Source: Flavilitoribacter nigricans DSM 23189 = NBRC 102662 (GTDB taxonomy: Bacteria > Bacteroidota > Bacteroidia > Chitinophagales > Saprospiraceae). From it: DNA of 64,000 bases. The stretch is from positions 186,001-250,000 of the forward strand of contig NZ_PDUD01000017.1 in NCBI RefSeq assembly GCF_002646595.1. Direction: 5' to 3'. The notes under the pieces are model-generated. The model worked only from the letters and a program-made list of their open reading frames with translations. It ran no database searches and had not been told where the DNA came from. The position numbers were made by a program, and so were the translations under genes. How positions within the stretch are numbered: the stretch's first letter is position 1; each line of letters opens with the position of its first letter. Below, piece by piece: positions 42,761-52,091 of this stretch.

Positions 42761-44500
42761 TTTGGGCGCCAGCCAAAGAAATCCCGCACTTAGGAGAAAA
42801 AGCAGGTAGAACCACAGGCGGGAGACCGGTTCCAGACGGGTCTGCTGAAACGCCTCTCCTTTAGGGAGTCCTTCAGCTCGCACCTGCATGAGGGATTGAC
42901 GCCGCAATTGGGCCAATCGCAAGTCGGGCCAGGCATTTGCCGCAAAACTGTAAATATCCAATGACTCCTCCCCTACCGCAATCTGGTGCCATCCGGTAGA
43001 TCTGGGCCAGAACCGTCCGTACCAAACGTTATCCAGGAATGGATCTTCCCGGACCGCTATTTTCTGGTCGTCCACGGTCACAGTTTCCAGGGGTTGGTTG
43101 GCGGTAATCCGGAAATCCAGTGGTTCGCCCGTATAGTTAGGAAATTCCGATAACAGCTCTATGGTATAATCCTTGTAAGTTTCCCGCAGAGTACCCTCCA
43201 GCACCGGCATCCACAGTGAAGCATAAGTCAGGGAATCGCCCCGTAACAATTGAGCGTAACTTTCCTGGGTAGTCTGAAACCCAATCTTTCCCCGGCCCCG
43301 GTAGAAATAAGCGGCCACGGAGCGGTCGTTCGCAGTGCGCTGCAGATCATACCATTCCCGATCCTGCTGCCGGTTGACCGGATATGCGGCCAGGGTCAGG
43401 TTATTTCCCAGGCGTACAGAATCCGGTTCCCCCCCAACATTTATCAGTCCTAACCAGCGCCGAAACGAAGCATCATCTCCATTGACAATGCCCAGGAAAC
43501 CCAGCCCCTGTTCAACGGCTGTAGACAGGTTGTTCAGGTCGTTGCGGCCCAGTTGGCCGAAAGCGGCTGCATCCGCGATCAGTAGATCAAAGTCATCCAG
43601 CAGCGCTGTACTGAGGCGATTTAGGTTCCGATCGGGCAGATTGGCGAATTCGGTGCGGAAGTTAGTGCGCGAGATCTGCGAACGAACGGCTACCTCGTGC
43701 CCCCGGTCGGCCAGGAAATCTTTCAGATAACGGACTTCGAAAGTAGGAAAAGCCTGTAGGATCAATACGCGTAACCGTTTTTCCGGATCTACCCTTATGG
43801 GCAGGATATGCTCGCTAAGCAGCTGCCCGTTGGTGTCCTTTTGCACCAGTTGGTATTCCCAGGTACCAGCTTCCTGGGGTGTGAAATTCAGGGTAAAAGA
43901 TTGGAGCCCATCAGGTTCCACTATAGTGGAATCCAATGGTCCTTCCGGATCTTTTAGCAATAACTGCCGGGAGACATCCATCAAGTAAATACTTCCCTCC
44001 AGTTGATTTACCTGTCCTTCGCTGTATACCTTTTGAGTGATCTTTTGCATCCCAGATTGGAGTGCGGATGGGAAGAAGGGAAATTGCTTTTGGGGCAGAT
44101 ATTCCCACGCATAGGCCGGCAAGCCGTTGCCTGCCAGGGCACCAATTCGATGGCTTAAGTCCGATAAACCAACCAATTTTTCGAGGCTGTTACTACGAAG
44201 ATAGGTAGCCGCACCGGGAGTTCGGTAAATTTCCCAATCACTATGGGCAAGAAGCAGGCTATCGACCACGGATGACTCGTAATCAGCAGTCAGCAAAAGT
44301 ACGGGGGCATCACTGCGGATCTGTTCCCGCGAGGGTTGCAGCAAAATACCCATTAGTGCCAACAGAGCGAGTACCAGAGCCGAGAGTCTTAAACTCCGCC
44401 ACCGTAGCGGACGACGGATCTCCAGCCAGGATAATAGCGCGAGGATCAACACAAAGCCGATAATGATCACCCAGATCGGGAATAAGGGTTGGAAACTCAT
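42755..44500 (-). CDS. Membrane protein with GATase-like region, last gene of the MoxR operon
   Basis: The 581-residue protein has two N-terminal membrane helices (VIIIGFVLILALLSWLEI and LSALVLALLALMGILL) and one at the C-terminus (LWFYLLFLLSAGFLWLAPKL). The long middle part is periplasmic by prediction. It holds a beta domain (~175-225), a flavodoxin-like segment about 230-330 (LRVLILQAFPTFEVRYLKDFLADRGH, FDLLIADAAAFGQLG, GLGFLGIVNGDD) like class I glutamine amidotransferase folds but without a clear Cys-His-Glu triad, and a C-terminal beta domain. Its start overlaps the DUF4175 stop by 4 bases (ATGA), so it belongs to that operon. Exact role unknown. Confidence 0.78.
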   Translation of the reverse strand: MSFQPLFPIWVIIIGFVLILALLSWLEIRRPLRWRSLRLSALVLALLALMGILLQPSREQIRSDAPVLLLTADYESSVVDSLLLAHSDWEIYRTPGAATYLRSNSLEKLVGLSDLSHRIGALAGNGLPAYAWEYLPQKQFPFFPSALQSGMQKITQKVYSEGQVNQLEGSIYLMDVSRQLLLKDPEGPLDSTIVEPDGLQSFTLNFTPQEAGTWEYQLVQKDTNGQLLSEHILPIRVDPEKRLRVLILQAFPTFEVRYLKDFLADRGHEVAVRSQISRTNFRTEFANLPDRNLNRLSTALLDDFDLLIADAAAFGQLGRNDLNNLSTAVEQGLGFLGIVNGDDASFRRWLGLINVGGEPDSVRLGNNLTLAAYPVNRQQDREWYDLQRTANDRSVAAYFYRGRGKIGFQTTQESYAQLLRGDSLTYASLWMPVLEGTLRETYKDYTIELLSEFPNYTGEPLDFRITANQPLETVTVDDQKIAVREDPFLDNVWYGRFWPRSTGWHQIAVGEESLDIYSFAANAWPDLRLAQLRRQSLMQVRAEGLPKGEAFQQTRLEPVSRLWFYLLFLLSAGFLWLAPKL

Positions 44501-46749
44501 CGATTCGTCCGGGCTTTGAGTTGTTGAATAAAGGCATCCTGCAGGCTATGACCGGCGTTTTCCCGGTTCCCGGCCGAACGCGGCAGAGTGGGTAGCAACA
44601 TCCAGAAGGCTTCCCGAACGGCGCGTAGGTTTTCGGCAGTCAGTTCCCCGTCCAGCACCGCGCGGAGGGTACTCAGGCGATTGAGATAGACGTCCGGCTT
44701 TTCGATGGCCGCTGCGGCCAGTTCGTTCCCGGCGGCCAGTAATAATTCCTTTTGGTCGCTGTCCAGTTGCTCCGGCCGAATACGCAGTAAAGTTTCTACT
44801 AGGGGAAGGGACTGCCGGACAGCCGGATATGCCTCCTGATCCGATCGCAGATAGCTGGTCCGCGAGCTGTTGATCTCATCCAATTCTCCGGTCAGGCGTT
44901 TTTCCTCCTTGATCGGCGGTGCGTCAAAACCGGTGCGGTGTACGTAGATGCGGGAATCCTGACTAATCTCTTTGAGTAGTTTGAGGATCTTATACTGGTA
45001 GGGCAATGACTGGGCCGGGTCGTTCATGCGCAGGTGCAGTTCGGCGTCCCACATCATGCTCAGGGCCGCCCGTAGTTTGGTTTTCACCGACTGAATGAAA
45101 AAGGTCGCTTCTTCCATATTGTCGTGTATGTGGGCGAACGCTTCCAGAGGCGATTCCTCATTTTCTTCCGGATTGGGGTTTTCATCGTGCTCATGCTCGT
45201 GTTCGTGTTCCTCCACCAAATTGTGTTCATTATCCGTATCGTGGGCGTGTCCGTATTTTTTCAGGACGTCCTCCTCACCTTCGGGAGCGGCCTCTTCTTC
45301 CATCTGCGTTTCGTTGGTGATACCGGATTCAAACTCCTCCCCCAGAAACTGTCCGTACCGCAGGCGAAGTACTTTCTGATCGTATGCCAGCGTATTACTC
45401 CGGTCATCGAACTCCTTTTTTTCAATGGCCTTTTGTTCCGCCAGCAATTTTTCGGAATCAATAATGATCTGCCGCTGGCTCCGGAAGTATTCCGGCATCA
45501 GATCAACACCCAGGCCGCCTTCGAAAGAGATCATCTGGGTAGACGTATCCCGGATCTGAATAAAATAGGTTTCCGTGCGGTTGGACTGTCGCTGCGGATT
45601 GTGATTGTCCCAGGCTTCCACATAGTAGTAGAGCTCATCTCCCGGTTCCATGCCCAGCTTTTTGGTATTGATTTGCAGACTGGCCGCCGTGCGTTTACCC
45701 GAAATTGCCCGGGGCCGGACAAAGGGCAGGCGCTCCTCCCGGAATTTAACGGATTCGCCGCTGCCTTTACTGACGGTGGCCACTACGTAGGCTTCCGTCA
45801 GTCCGTAATCATCCGACAGCGAAGACTGCAGGGTCACTTCGATTTCCTCCCGCCAGTCAAACTCTACGAATTGTTCCTGATCATCGATGGCTACCTTCGG
45901 AGCCTGGTCTTCAATGATCTCCAGTTTATAAAAATCCGAACTTTTCAAATTTCCCCGATCCCGCCAACTAAAGGAATAATAGCCCGATTGTAATCCGGCT
46001 TTGTTGAGGGAAAACGTCCCGGCATCTCGGCTGAGTAAGGTAGAATCACCATTGGAAAAGATCATCCGCACCGCCTCCGGGTCACCGGAAAAAGACAGGC
46101 GCCAGCTTACCCGGCTGTCTTCGGGGATCTTCAGGTTAAAATCTTTGGAAGAACGGGCTCTCAGCCCGGTGTAAGCCGGCGGATTTACCGAAATGGCAAA
46201 ATCTTCCAGTTCCGCCGGTACTGCGGTGGAAATCACCCCGGAAATGGTATCAGCAGCAGTGGTTGCAACCCGCAATGAACGCAGATCTCCAGGCTGCGGA
46301 ATAAGCCGGAGACTCCAAAAGACGATCAGCCCGAATCCCAACGCCAACAGGGAAAGTCGCCATTGTTGGGGCCATTCGATCTGTTTGGCGGCATCCTCAA
46401 AAGCCGTGATCAAGCGCCGGCGTTGTACCTGCTGCAGCGGCCCGAGTTCTTCCGGAGGCACCATCAGCAGGTCCGTACTGTCCTGCAATTGCACAAAATG
46501 CCGGTTGAGGTAGGTGGCAATATCTCGGTCGCTGAGCCGATGCAATTGTAACTGCAGATACCTACCGAAAAACAAGGCCAGGGCCGTCACAGCCGCAATG
46601 GCCTCGGCGTAGCCGGTATGATCCAGAGTGAAGGCCGCTACCCCATACACCAACAGCGCCCCTCCCAAAGCCAACAGGGCCGACTCCACTATCCGGCGGC
46701 GGCGGTAGTGATCTTTCAGTCGTTTCAATATGTGCTGGTAGGTATTCAT
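44497..46749 (-). CDS. DUF4175-type membrane protein with His/Glu-rich linker
   Basis: The 750-residue protein has two N-terminal helices (ALLALGGALLVYGVAAF, YAEAIAAVTALALFFGRYL) and another about 125-142 (LSLLALGFGLIVFWSLRL). Ig-like beta domains follow (FAISVNPPAYTG, VTLQSSLSDDYGLTEAYVVATVSKG), then helical parts. Between about 490 and 555 lies an acidic linker with HAHDTDNEH and VEEHEHEHEHDENPNPEEN. Such proteins occur with MoxR/DUF58/BatA genes in Bacteroidota. The histidine cluster could bind metal; it is not a usual family feature as far as I know. It overlaps both neighbours by 4 bases. Confidence 0.78.
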   Translation of the reverse strand: MNTYQHILKRLKDHYRRRRIVESALLALGGALLVYGVAAFTLDHTGYAEAIAAVTALALFFGRYLQLQLHRLSDRDIATYLNRHFVQLQDSTDLLMVPPEELGPLQQVQRRRLITAFEDAAKQIEWPQQWRLSLLALGFGLIVFWSLRLIPQPGDLRSLRVATTAADTISGVISTAVPAELEDFAISVNPPAYTGLRARSSKDFNLKIPEDSRVSWRLSFSGDPEAVRMIFSNGDSTLLSRDAGTFSLNKAGLQSGYYSFSWRDRGNLKSSDFYKLEIIEDQAPKVAIDDQEQFVEFDWREEIEVTLQSSLSDDYGLTEAYVVATVSKGSGESVKFREERLPFVRPRAISGKRTAASLQINTKKLGMEPGDELYYYVEAWDNHNPQRQSNRTETYFIQIRDTSTQMISFEGGLGVDLMPEYFRSQRQIIIDSEKLLAEQKAIEKKEFDDRSNTLAYDQKVLRLRYGQFLGEEFESGITNETQMEEEAAPEGEEDVLKKYGHAHDTDNEHNLVEEHEHEHEHDENPNPEENEESPLEAFAHIHDNMEEATFFIQSVKTKLRAALSMMWDAELHLRMNDPAQSLPYQYKILKLLKEISQDSRIYVHRTGFDAPPIKEEKRLTGELDEINSSRTSYLRSDQEAYPAVRQSLPLVETLLRIRPEQLDSDQKELLLAAGNELAAAAIEKPDVYLNRLSTLRAVLDGELTAENLRAVREAFWMLLPTLPRSAGNRENAGHSLQDAFIQQLKARTNR

Positions 46750-48005
46750 GCCTGTCGGTAAAATGCAAAAATTCGTTCAACAATAAAAAGCAGGATCAAG
46801 CTCAGGATCAGCCATTGGTCCAGCGGTATTGCCTGCGCGGCATCAGCCGTAGCAACCAATTCCTCGGTTCCGTTGAAAAAGCGACTCTCATCGATCGTTC
46901 GCCGGTCCCATTCCCGCAGGTCCGCCAACAGGGCTTCATCCCGAAACAAGATCGAGCCGAGTTCTACCAGCAGGTTTCCCTGCAAGATATCCTGCCGGGT
47001 CAGATCGCTCTGGACCGTCCAGGTATTTGCACCGCTCTGTACGATCATTTGACCGGCCGGCGGATCGCCCAGTCGAATGATGGATGTCGCCCGTGGCCCA
47101 GCTGAGGCGGAAGCATCGGTGGTTACCAACAATTGGTAGTGCTGGTTGGTGTCCAGTTCAGTAACGGTTTTATTGATCGTGATCTCCCGGCCCGCAAATT
47201 CGGCTACCGCCTGCAGGGCTGTTTCGAGCATAGTAGCAGCACTTGCCGGGCTTTCGCCCAACCGCATAGCGATCCGGATCGGCGAAGCGGCCTGAATGGG
47301 AATTTCCGGATTATCTCCTTCGGTAGCTCCTATCCGGGTCTGGCCGGCGGGAATCTGCTCTGTACGACGGGTAAAAGTAGTTTCGGTAGCATCCGTACGT
47401 CCTTCCAGGATCAGAACGGAATCTCCCCGCAGGCGTACAGCCTGCCAGTTCCGCTCCCGGCCGGCGACGGGCAACTGGAACCAGCGCACTTGTTCCGGTA
47501 ATGGGATCATTTTTCCCCGAAACGCGTTTTCCCGGTTGGTGGCGTATATGATTGCTTCGGCCCCGGCCCGTTTGACCTGCTCCAGCAGCTGGGGGTAATT
47601 ACCGGTGGAAAGCGGCACGGTATCCAGGTCTTCTACCAGCGGAAAACCATCCGTCAGGTACCGCAACTCATAACCGGCCTCCTGCAGACTGTCCAGGCTT
47701 TTTTGTAATTCCGGTACCTCTTCCGGTGCGATTTCCAGCAATACCCACCGGGGAACCGTTCTATTGCCCATCCGGTACAGCCCGGCCAGCAAGAGTACAA
47801 AGAGGATCACCGCCAGCGCCCGCAGTGCGAACAACAGATACTCATTGAACCGCAGACTGCTGAATTTCCGGGTATTGGCGTCCAGGAGGTGCCGGATGCT
47901 GCCTACCTTCACCACCTTGCCCGCCTTGCGGCTCAGCAAATGAATAAGCAGCGGGACGAGAAGGCCCAGCAACGCCCAGAGGTATGTCGGCTCAGCCAGA
48001 TGCAT
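46746..48005 (-). CDS. BatA-domain membrane protein
   Basis: The 419-residue protein begins with the BatA N-terminal domain: EPTYLWALLGLLVPLLIHLLSRK, then VGSIRHLLDANTRKFSSLRFNEYLLFALRALAVILFVLLLAGLYR, giving two membrane helices. A periplasmic part follows, with a VWA-like fold but no complete DxSxS MIDAS, and a C-terminal helix (WLILSLILLFIVERIFAFY). It is probably the membrane platform to which the DUF58 and MoxR proteins attach. Its start overlaps the DUF58 stop by one base (TGATG) and its end overlaps the DUF4175 start by 4. Confidence 0.85.
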   Translation of the reverse strand: MHLAEPTYLWALLGLLVPLLIHLLSRKAGKVVKVGSIRHLLDANTRKFSSLRFNEYLLFALRALAVILFVLLLAGLYRMGNRTVPRWVLLEIAPEEVPELQKSLDSLQEAGYELRYLTDGFPLVEDLDTVPLSTGNYPQLLEQVKRAGAEAIIYATNRENAFRGKMIPLPEQVRWFQLPVAGRERNWQAVRLRGDSVLILEGRTDATETTFTRRTEQIPAGQTRIGATEGDNPEIPIQAASPIRIAMRLGESPASAATMLETALQAVAEFAGREITINKTVTELDTNQHYQLLVTTDASASAGPRATSIIRLGDPPAGQMIVQSGANTWTVQSDLTRQDILQGNLLVELGSILFRDEALLADLREWDRRTIDESRFFNGTEELVATADAAQAIPLDQWLILSLILLFIVERIFAFYRQA

Positions 48006-48901
48006 CAGCGGATCATGGTTTTACGGATCTTCAAAAAATCGCGGAGTAAAGGTTCCAGCGGTTCATTCATGCGGACCAGTTGGTAGTTGATCTGTTTCTG
48101 TAACATCCAGTCTTTCACTCCCTGCAGCCAGTTACCCAGCCGCTCCCGGTAAGCCTGCTGCTGGCTGTCGGTATCGATCTTCAGGCGCTCACCGGTTTCC
48201 AGATCCTCAAACGTCAGGGAGCGGGATTGATCCAGTAATAGCTCATGCCGGCCCATCAGGTGAAATACAATGACCTCATTCCGGGGCGTTTTCAATCTTT
48301 TGATAAATTCCAGCAGATCTTCTTCTGCATCGTACATATCGGTGAAGAAGAGGATCATTTCCTTATTGTGGTGATTGTACAGATGTTCAAGCTGGCGATT
48401 TGCCTTCCAGGTGCTTTCCGCGCGCACTTTGACCATGGTGTGCAGGAACCGCATGAACTGCTGTTGTTCGTAGCGGGGACGCACTGTATGTACGTCGCGC
48501 TCGTTTACGGAATACAGTCCGTAAGTATCACCCTGTTTACGGGCCAGATAGGCCAGTGCCGCCGCCATCATCTTGGCGTAAAGCAATTTGCTCATCCCCT
48601 CCTCCGTATGGTCCATGGAGTGACTTGCGTCGATGAAAAATTTCACCGTAATGTTCGTTTCGATCTCCGACTGCTTGATGAAATACCGCTCACTGCGGGC
48701 GTACATCTTCCAGTCGAGCTGTCGCAGATCATCCCCCGGTTCGTAGCTCCGGTACTGACTGAACTCCTGGCCGATCCCAATAGACTGGCTGGGATTACTC
48801 CCACTCATAAAGCCCTCCACGATGATACGGGCCACCAGCTCCAGCCCATCGATGGTATGGAGAATTTCCGGTTTAAGTAACTGTTGGAGATCTTTGGTCA
48901 T
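48005..48901 (-). CDS. DUF58 (VWA-like) protein
   Basis: The 298-residue soluble protein has the DUF58 signature EFSQYRSYEPGDDLRQLDWKMYARSERYFIKQSEIETN followed by a von Willebrand A fold. The MIDAS metal motif DASHSMD is complete (D-x-S-x-S/M type), and ILFFTDMYDAEEDLLEFIKRL is the later strand. DUF58 proteins work with MoxR ATPases in maturing metal or membrane complexes. It lies 24 bases after moxR and is translationally coupled to the BatA-like gene. Confidence 0.9.
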   Translation of the reverse strand: MTKDLQQLLKPEILHTIDGLELVARIIVEGFMSGSNPSQSIGIGQEFSQYRSYEPGDDLRQLDWKMYARSERYFIKQSEIETNITVKFFIDASHSMDHTEEGMSKLLYAKMMAAALAYLARKQGDTYGLYSVNERDVHTVRPRYEQQQFMRFLHTMVKVRAESTWKANRQLEHLYNHHNKEMILFFTDMYDAEEDLLEFIKRLKTPRNEVIVFHLMGRHELLLDQSRSLTFEDLETGERLKIDTDSQQQAYRERLGNWLQGVKDWMLQKQINYQLVRMNEPLEPLLRDFLKIRKTMIR

Positions 48902-48925
48902 TGGTCTTCCTTAATTGACGGCTGC

Positions 48926-49933
48926 TTAGGCAATGCCTTTGGCCGGCTGGATCTTTGCTACCAGTTCTTCGGTGACCTTTTCGGAGGTAATACCTTCCGC
49001 TTCGGCCTTGAAATTCATGAGTATTCGATGCCGCAATACCGGAAAAGCCACCCGTTGGATATCCTCGAGGGTCACGGCGAAACGCCCCATCAGTAAAGCC
49101 CGGGCTTTGGCAGTCAGGATCATGGCCTGTCCGGCACGCGGACCCGCGCCCCAACGCACCCATTCGCGAACAAAAGCCACTTCACTGTCGGCCGGACGGG
49201 TAGCCCGTACCATTTTGCTCACGTAATTGATCAGGTCCCGGCTGATGTGGATCTCCCGCACCAGTCGCTGCGCTTCCAGCACCTTTGAGCCCTGCATGAC
49301 CCGCTGGACGGAGGCTTTGGCTTTACCCGTGGTACTCTCCAGGATCAATTGTTCCTCTTCTTCGGTAGGATAGCCGATCTTAATGTACAGCAGGAAGCGG
49401 TCCAGTTGTGCTTCCGGTAACGGAAAGGTCCCGGCCTGTTCGATCGGGTTCTGGGTAGCCAGGATGAAAAACGGGCGTTCGAGCGGATAGGTAGTGCCGG
49501 CGTAGGTCACCGAGAATTCCTGCATGGCTTCCAGCAAAGCCGACTGCGTTTTGGGGGAAGTCCGGTTGATCTCATCCGCCAGGATAATGTTGGCAAAGAT
49601 GGGGCCTTTATTAAATTTGAACAGCCGGTTGCCGGTCGTGCGGTCCTCTTCCAATATCTCGGTGCCGATAATGTCGGTCGGCATCAGGTCCGGCGTAAAC
49701 TGAATGCGACGAAACCGCAGATCGATCGCTTCGGAAAGCGTCCGGATCATCAGGGTCTTGGCCAGGCCGGGTACCCCTTCGAGAAGGGCGTGGCCTCCGG
49801 CCAGGAAGGTGATCAGTAACTGATCGATGGTCTCTTCCTGCCCCACGATCACTTTAGCGATCTCTTTTTTTAGCAGACCCAACTGGGCGACGATCTCTTC
49901 CGCTGATTGTTCTATTGCGTTGAGTTTCTCCAT
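48926..49933 (-). CDS. MoxR-family AAA+ ATPase
   Basis: I chose the ATG at 49933 (MEKLNAIEQSAEEIV); eight upstream in-frame residues come from a foldback region. The 335-residue protein has Walker A GVPGLAKT (53-60), Walker B ILADEINRTSPKTQSALLEAMQE, sensor 1 FILATQNPIEQAGTFPLPEAQLDRF and the lid with GRFAVTLEDIQRVAFPVLRHRI. MoxR ATPases act as chaperones with VWA partners; here DUF58 and BatA follow in the same transcript, and DUF4159 precedes it. Confidence 0.95.
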   Translation of the reverse strand: MEKLNAIEQSAEEIVAQLGLLKKEIAKVIVGQEETIDQLLITFLAGGHALLEGVPGLAKTLMIRTLSEAIDLRFRRIQFTPDLMPTDIIGTEILEEDRTTGNRLFKFNKGPIFANIILADEINRTSPKTQSALLEAMQEFSVTYAGTTYPLERPFFILATQNPIEQAGTFPLPEAQLDRFLLYIKIGYPTEEEEQLILESTTGKAKASVQRVMQGSKVLEAQRLVREIHISRDLINYVSKMVRATRPADSEVAFVREWVRWGAGPRAGQAMILTAKARALLMGRFAVTLEDIQRVAFPVLRHRILMNFKAEAEGITSEKVTEELVAKIQPAKGIA

Positions 49934-49941
49934 GTAACGAG

Positions 49942-50020
49942 GATGAGGAACGAACAAAGGAAAAGGAGCAATGGGGGAATACCGCTTCCCTCACTGTTCC
50001 TTTTCCAATACCCATTCCCA
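49942..50020. repeat. Simple-unit foldback with GGAAAAGGA arms
   Basis: Left-arm variants (GAGGATGAGGAACGA, GGAAAAGGAGCA, ATGGGGGAAT) are mirrored by TTCCCTCACTGTTCC, TCCTTTTCC and ACCCATTCCCAATT. GGAAAAGGA (49959-49967) and TCCTTTTCC (49998-50006) are exact complements. It fills the gap between DUF4159 and moxR, which are transcribed leftward. Confidence 0.6.
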
Positions 50021-50021
50021 A

Positions 50022-50651
50022 TTAAGCGAGCATCGCATACATTACGATATTCACGCTAAATCGGGTGTTATCAATTTTATAAAATCGTTTATTCCGAAAG
50101 TCGTAATCCCACTCGCAACCGTAGTCCTTATTGCTGTACAGTACGCCGATACGGCCGTCCACTTCAATGGCCTTAAGGTAATCGTGGACAATATCGTCTC
50201 CCCAGCCGTTCAGTTCCTGAGCGGTGGTTGGAGGTCCGTCGAACTCGAAGAACATCGAATAAAGGGGATGATCGTTCGGGATCTTGCGCAGGGCACCCGC
50301 CCCGAAGATCCGCTCCATCTGCGATTCAAAGGATTTGGCGAACAGGCCGTCAATATCGTGATTGCAATCGTCTACGAAAACGAATCCACCATTGCGCACG
50401 TATTGCTCAAAATGCTCCCGCTCCCGTGCCGTAAATTCAACCAGCTTGTGACCGCTCAGATAGCAGAACGGACAACGGAAGATCTCCGCCGAGGCCAGCG
50501 GAACGATATTCTCCCGCGTATCCACCGGCAGGGTCGTGTACTCGATCAGCGAATTGAGCACATTGGACGGCATCCGCTGGTCCACATCCCAATCGCCGGA
50601 CTCGTACTGCAACCTGGTAAAGAAGAATTTATTGCTCGCCTTACGACTCAT
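50022..50651 (-). CDS. DUF4159 protein
   Basis: The 209-residue protein matches DUF4159, which has a flavodoxin/GATase-like fold: FFFTRLQYESGDWDVDQRMPSNVLNSLIEYTTL, REREHFEQYVRNGGFVFVDDCNHD and DDIVHDYLKAIEVDGRIGVLYSNKDYGCEWDYD. No signal peptide is seen, so it may be cytosolic or be exported in an unknown way. Bacteroidota commonly place it directly before moxR. It starts 78 bases after the pmbA stop, with a foldback in between. Confidence 0.85.
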   Translation of the reverse strand: MSRKASNKFFFTRLQYESGDWDVDQRMPSNVLNSLIEYTTLPVDTRENIVPLASAEIFRCPFCYLSGHKLVEFTAREREHFEQYVRNGGFVFVDDCNHDIDGLFAKSFESQMERIFGAGALRKIPNDHPLYSMFFEFDGPPTTAQELNGWGDDIVHDYLKAIEVDGRIGVLYSNKDYGCEWDYDFRNKRFYKIDNTRFSVNIVMYAMLA

Positions 50652-50663
50652 TTACCCATTTTA

Positions 50664-50722
50664 GAGGGGAGGATGAGGTGCAGTTTGCATGATCACCTCA
50701 CGCCACCTCACCCTTCCCCCAT
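50664..50722. repeat. Simple-unit foldback with GAGGTG arms
   Basis: GAGGGGAGGATGAGGTG on the left is mirrored by CACCTCACGCCACCTCACCC and TTCCCCCATC on the right around a short loop (CAGTTTGCATGAT). It lies between the pmbA stop and the DUF4159 start, so it could terminate the tldD/pmbA transcript. The right arm is longer and imperfect. Confidence 0.6.
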
Positions 50723-50729
50723 CACTATT

Positions 50730-52046
50730 TTAAACCGCGTCGGATAAGCTGGTAAAGGTAAAGTCCCGGATCTTCATATAAGGGATCAGATTACCGTTCA
50801 CCCGTACCTGCTGGCCGAGGGTTTCCAGGTTATTCAACATAATGATCGGACTTTCGTTGAAACGGAAGTTCTTGATCGGATAGGCGATGCGGCCGTTCTC
50901 GATGTAGAAAGTTCCGTCCCGGGTCAGACCGGTATACAACAGGGTTTGCGGATCTACCGTACGGATGTACCAGAAGCGCGTCACCAGAATACCGCGACGG
51001 GTATCTTTGATGAGATCTTCCAGAGAAGCATCACCGCCCTCCATGATACCGTTGCCGGGGAAAGGTACGGGATCTACGTCCTTCTGGCTCGCCCAGTAGC
51101 GATCGTAGAACATATTGCTGACCACCCCGTTTTTCAGGATATCCATTTTTTTCCGGGCCTGTCCGCCCTGGGTCCAGGGAGAAGCCGGTACGTCCGGATG
51201 GAAGGGATCGGTATAGATATTGACACGCTCGTCCACGATCTGCTCGCCCAGTTTGGTGCCGCCACCCTTTTTCGACAGGAAACTCCGTCCTTCGTCCGCC
51301 TGGCGGGCGCCCATGTTGAAGAACATATTCTGGAGCAATCCGATGGAAGCTGCCGGTTCGAGGATCACCGTGTATTTACCGGGCTCGATGGCTTTGGCAT
51401 TCCGGGACATCAGAGCTTTGTCGATCGCGATCTTGGAGGCTTCCGCCGTGTCCAGTTTGCTCACGTCGTTAAAGTCCCGCGTTACCCAGCCCGAACCGGT
51501 GCCGTCGTTGGTCCGCATGGTCACGGTGAAATCCACATTGGTAGACTGATTGTAAGCGAACAGTCCCTTGGAGTTGTGCATCGCCGCAAAATTGTGGCTG
51601 TCTTCCAGGAAGCCGGCCGCAGTGACATCTTTCTCCGCAGCCGGTTTGATGCTGTTGGCCGCCGTCTGGGCCCGGTATTCCGGATCGATATTGGCGGTAG
51701 CTTCCGAGTAGGTTTTAGATTCGCCGTATTCCTGGGGACCGAGTGGCTCCATGAATTCGGGGTTCTCCGGAGCCAGTTGCGCCAGCTCTTCGGATCTTCT
51801 TACTGCTTTTTCCAAAGAGGCATCATCGAATTCGTTGACGGTTGCCGTTCCGGATTTTTTACCGAAGCTGGATTGCACCACCAGTGTTACGTCGCTGTTT
51901 TCCCCGGCGGTAGATACCGTATTCCGGGCGTAGCGGATATTACCGCCATTGCTGCCGTTGAGGTTTGCCTCGCAGGCATCGGCCTTAGACAAGCTGATCA
52001 CCTTTTGCAGGATCGTCTTCGCCTCATCTTTTGAAAATATAGCCAT
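50730..52046 (-). CDS. pmbA: PmbA/TldE-like metalloprotease partner subunit
   Basis: The 438-residue protein belongs to the TldD/PmbA (U62) family: ANLNGSNGGNIRYARNTVSTAGENSDVTLVVQSSFGKKSGTATVN at the start, then GSGWVTRDFNDVSK and a C-terminal FNESPIIMLNNLETLGQQVRVNG. It lacks the HExxxH zinc motif, as expected for the TldE/PmbA half that pairs with TldD. Unlike the two TldD-like neighbours it has no signal peptide in the predicted protein. It starts 45 bases after the first TldD-like gene on the same strand. Confidence 0.9.
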   Translation of the reverse strand: MAIFSKDEAKTILQKVISLSKADACEANLNGSNGGNIRYARNTVSTAGENSDVTLVVQSSFGKKSGTATVNEFDDASLEKAVRRSEELAQLAPENPEFMEPLGPQEYGESKTYSEATANIDPEYRAQTAANSIKPAAEKDVTAAGFLEDSHNFAAMHNSKGLFAYNQSTNVDFTVTMRTNDGTGSGWVTRDFNDVSKLDTAEASKIAIDKALMSRNAKAIEPGKYTVILEPAASIGLLQNMFFNMGARQADEGRSFLSKKGGGTKLGEQIVDERVNIYTDPFHPDVPASPWTQGGQARKKMDILKNGVVSNMFYDRYWASQKDVDPVPFPGNGIMEGGDASLEDLIKDTRRGILVTRFWYIRTVDPQTLLYTGLTRDGTFYIENGRIAYPIKNFRFNESPIIMLNNLETLGQQVRVNGNLIPYMKIRDFTFTSLSDAV

Positions 52047-52091
52047 TATTGTTTGTTTTCGAGTTTTTAAAATTTGTTGTGCCCCCGGGTC

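Noticed and set aside
45085-45380. Repetitive Ser/Cys-rich rightward frame opposite the DUF4175 linker
   Set aside because: It is the reverse of the His/Glu-rich codons in the DUF4175 gene, not a real gene.
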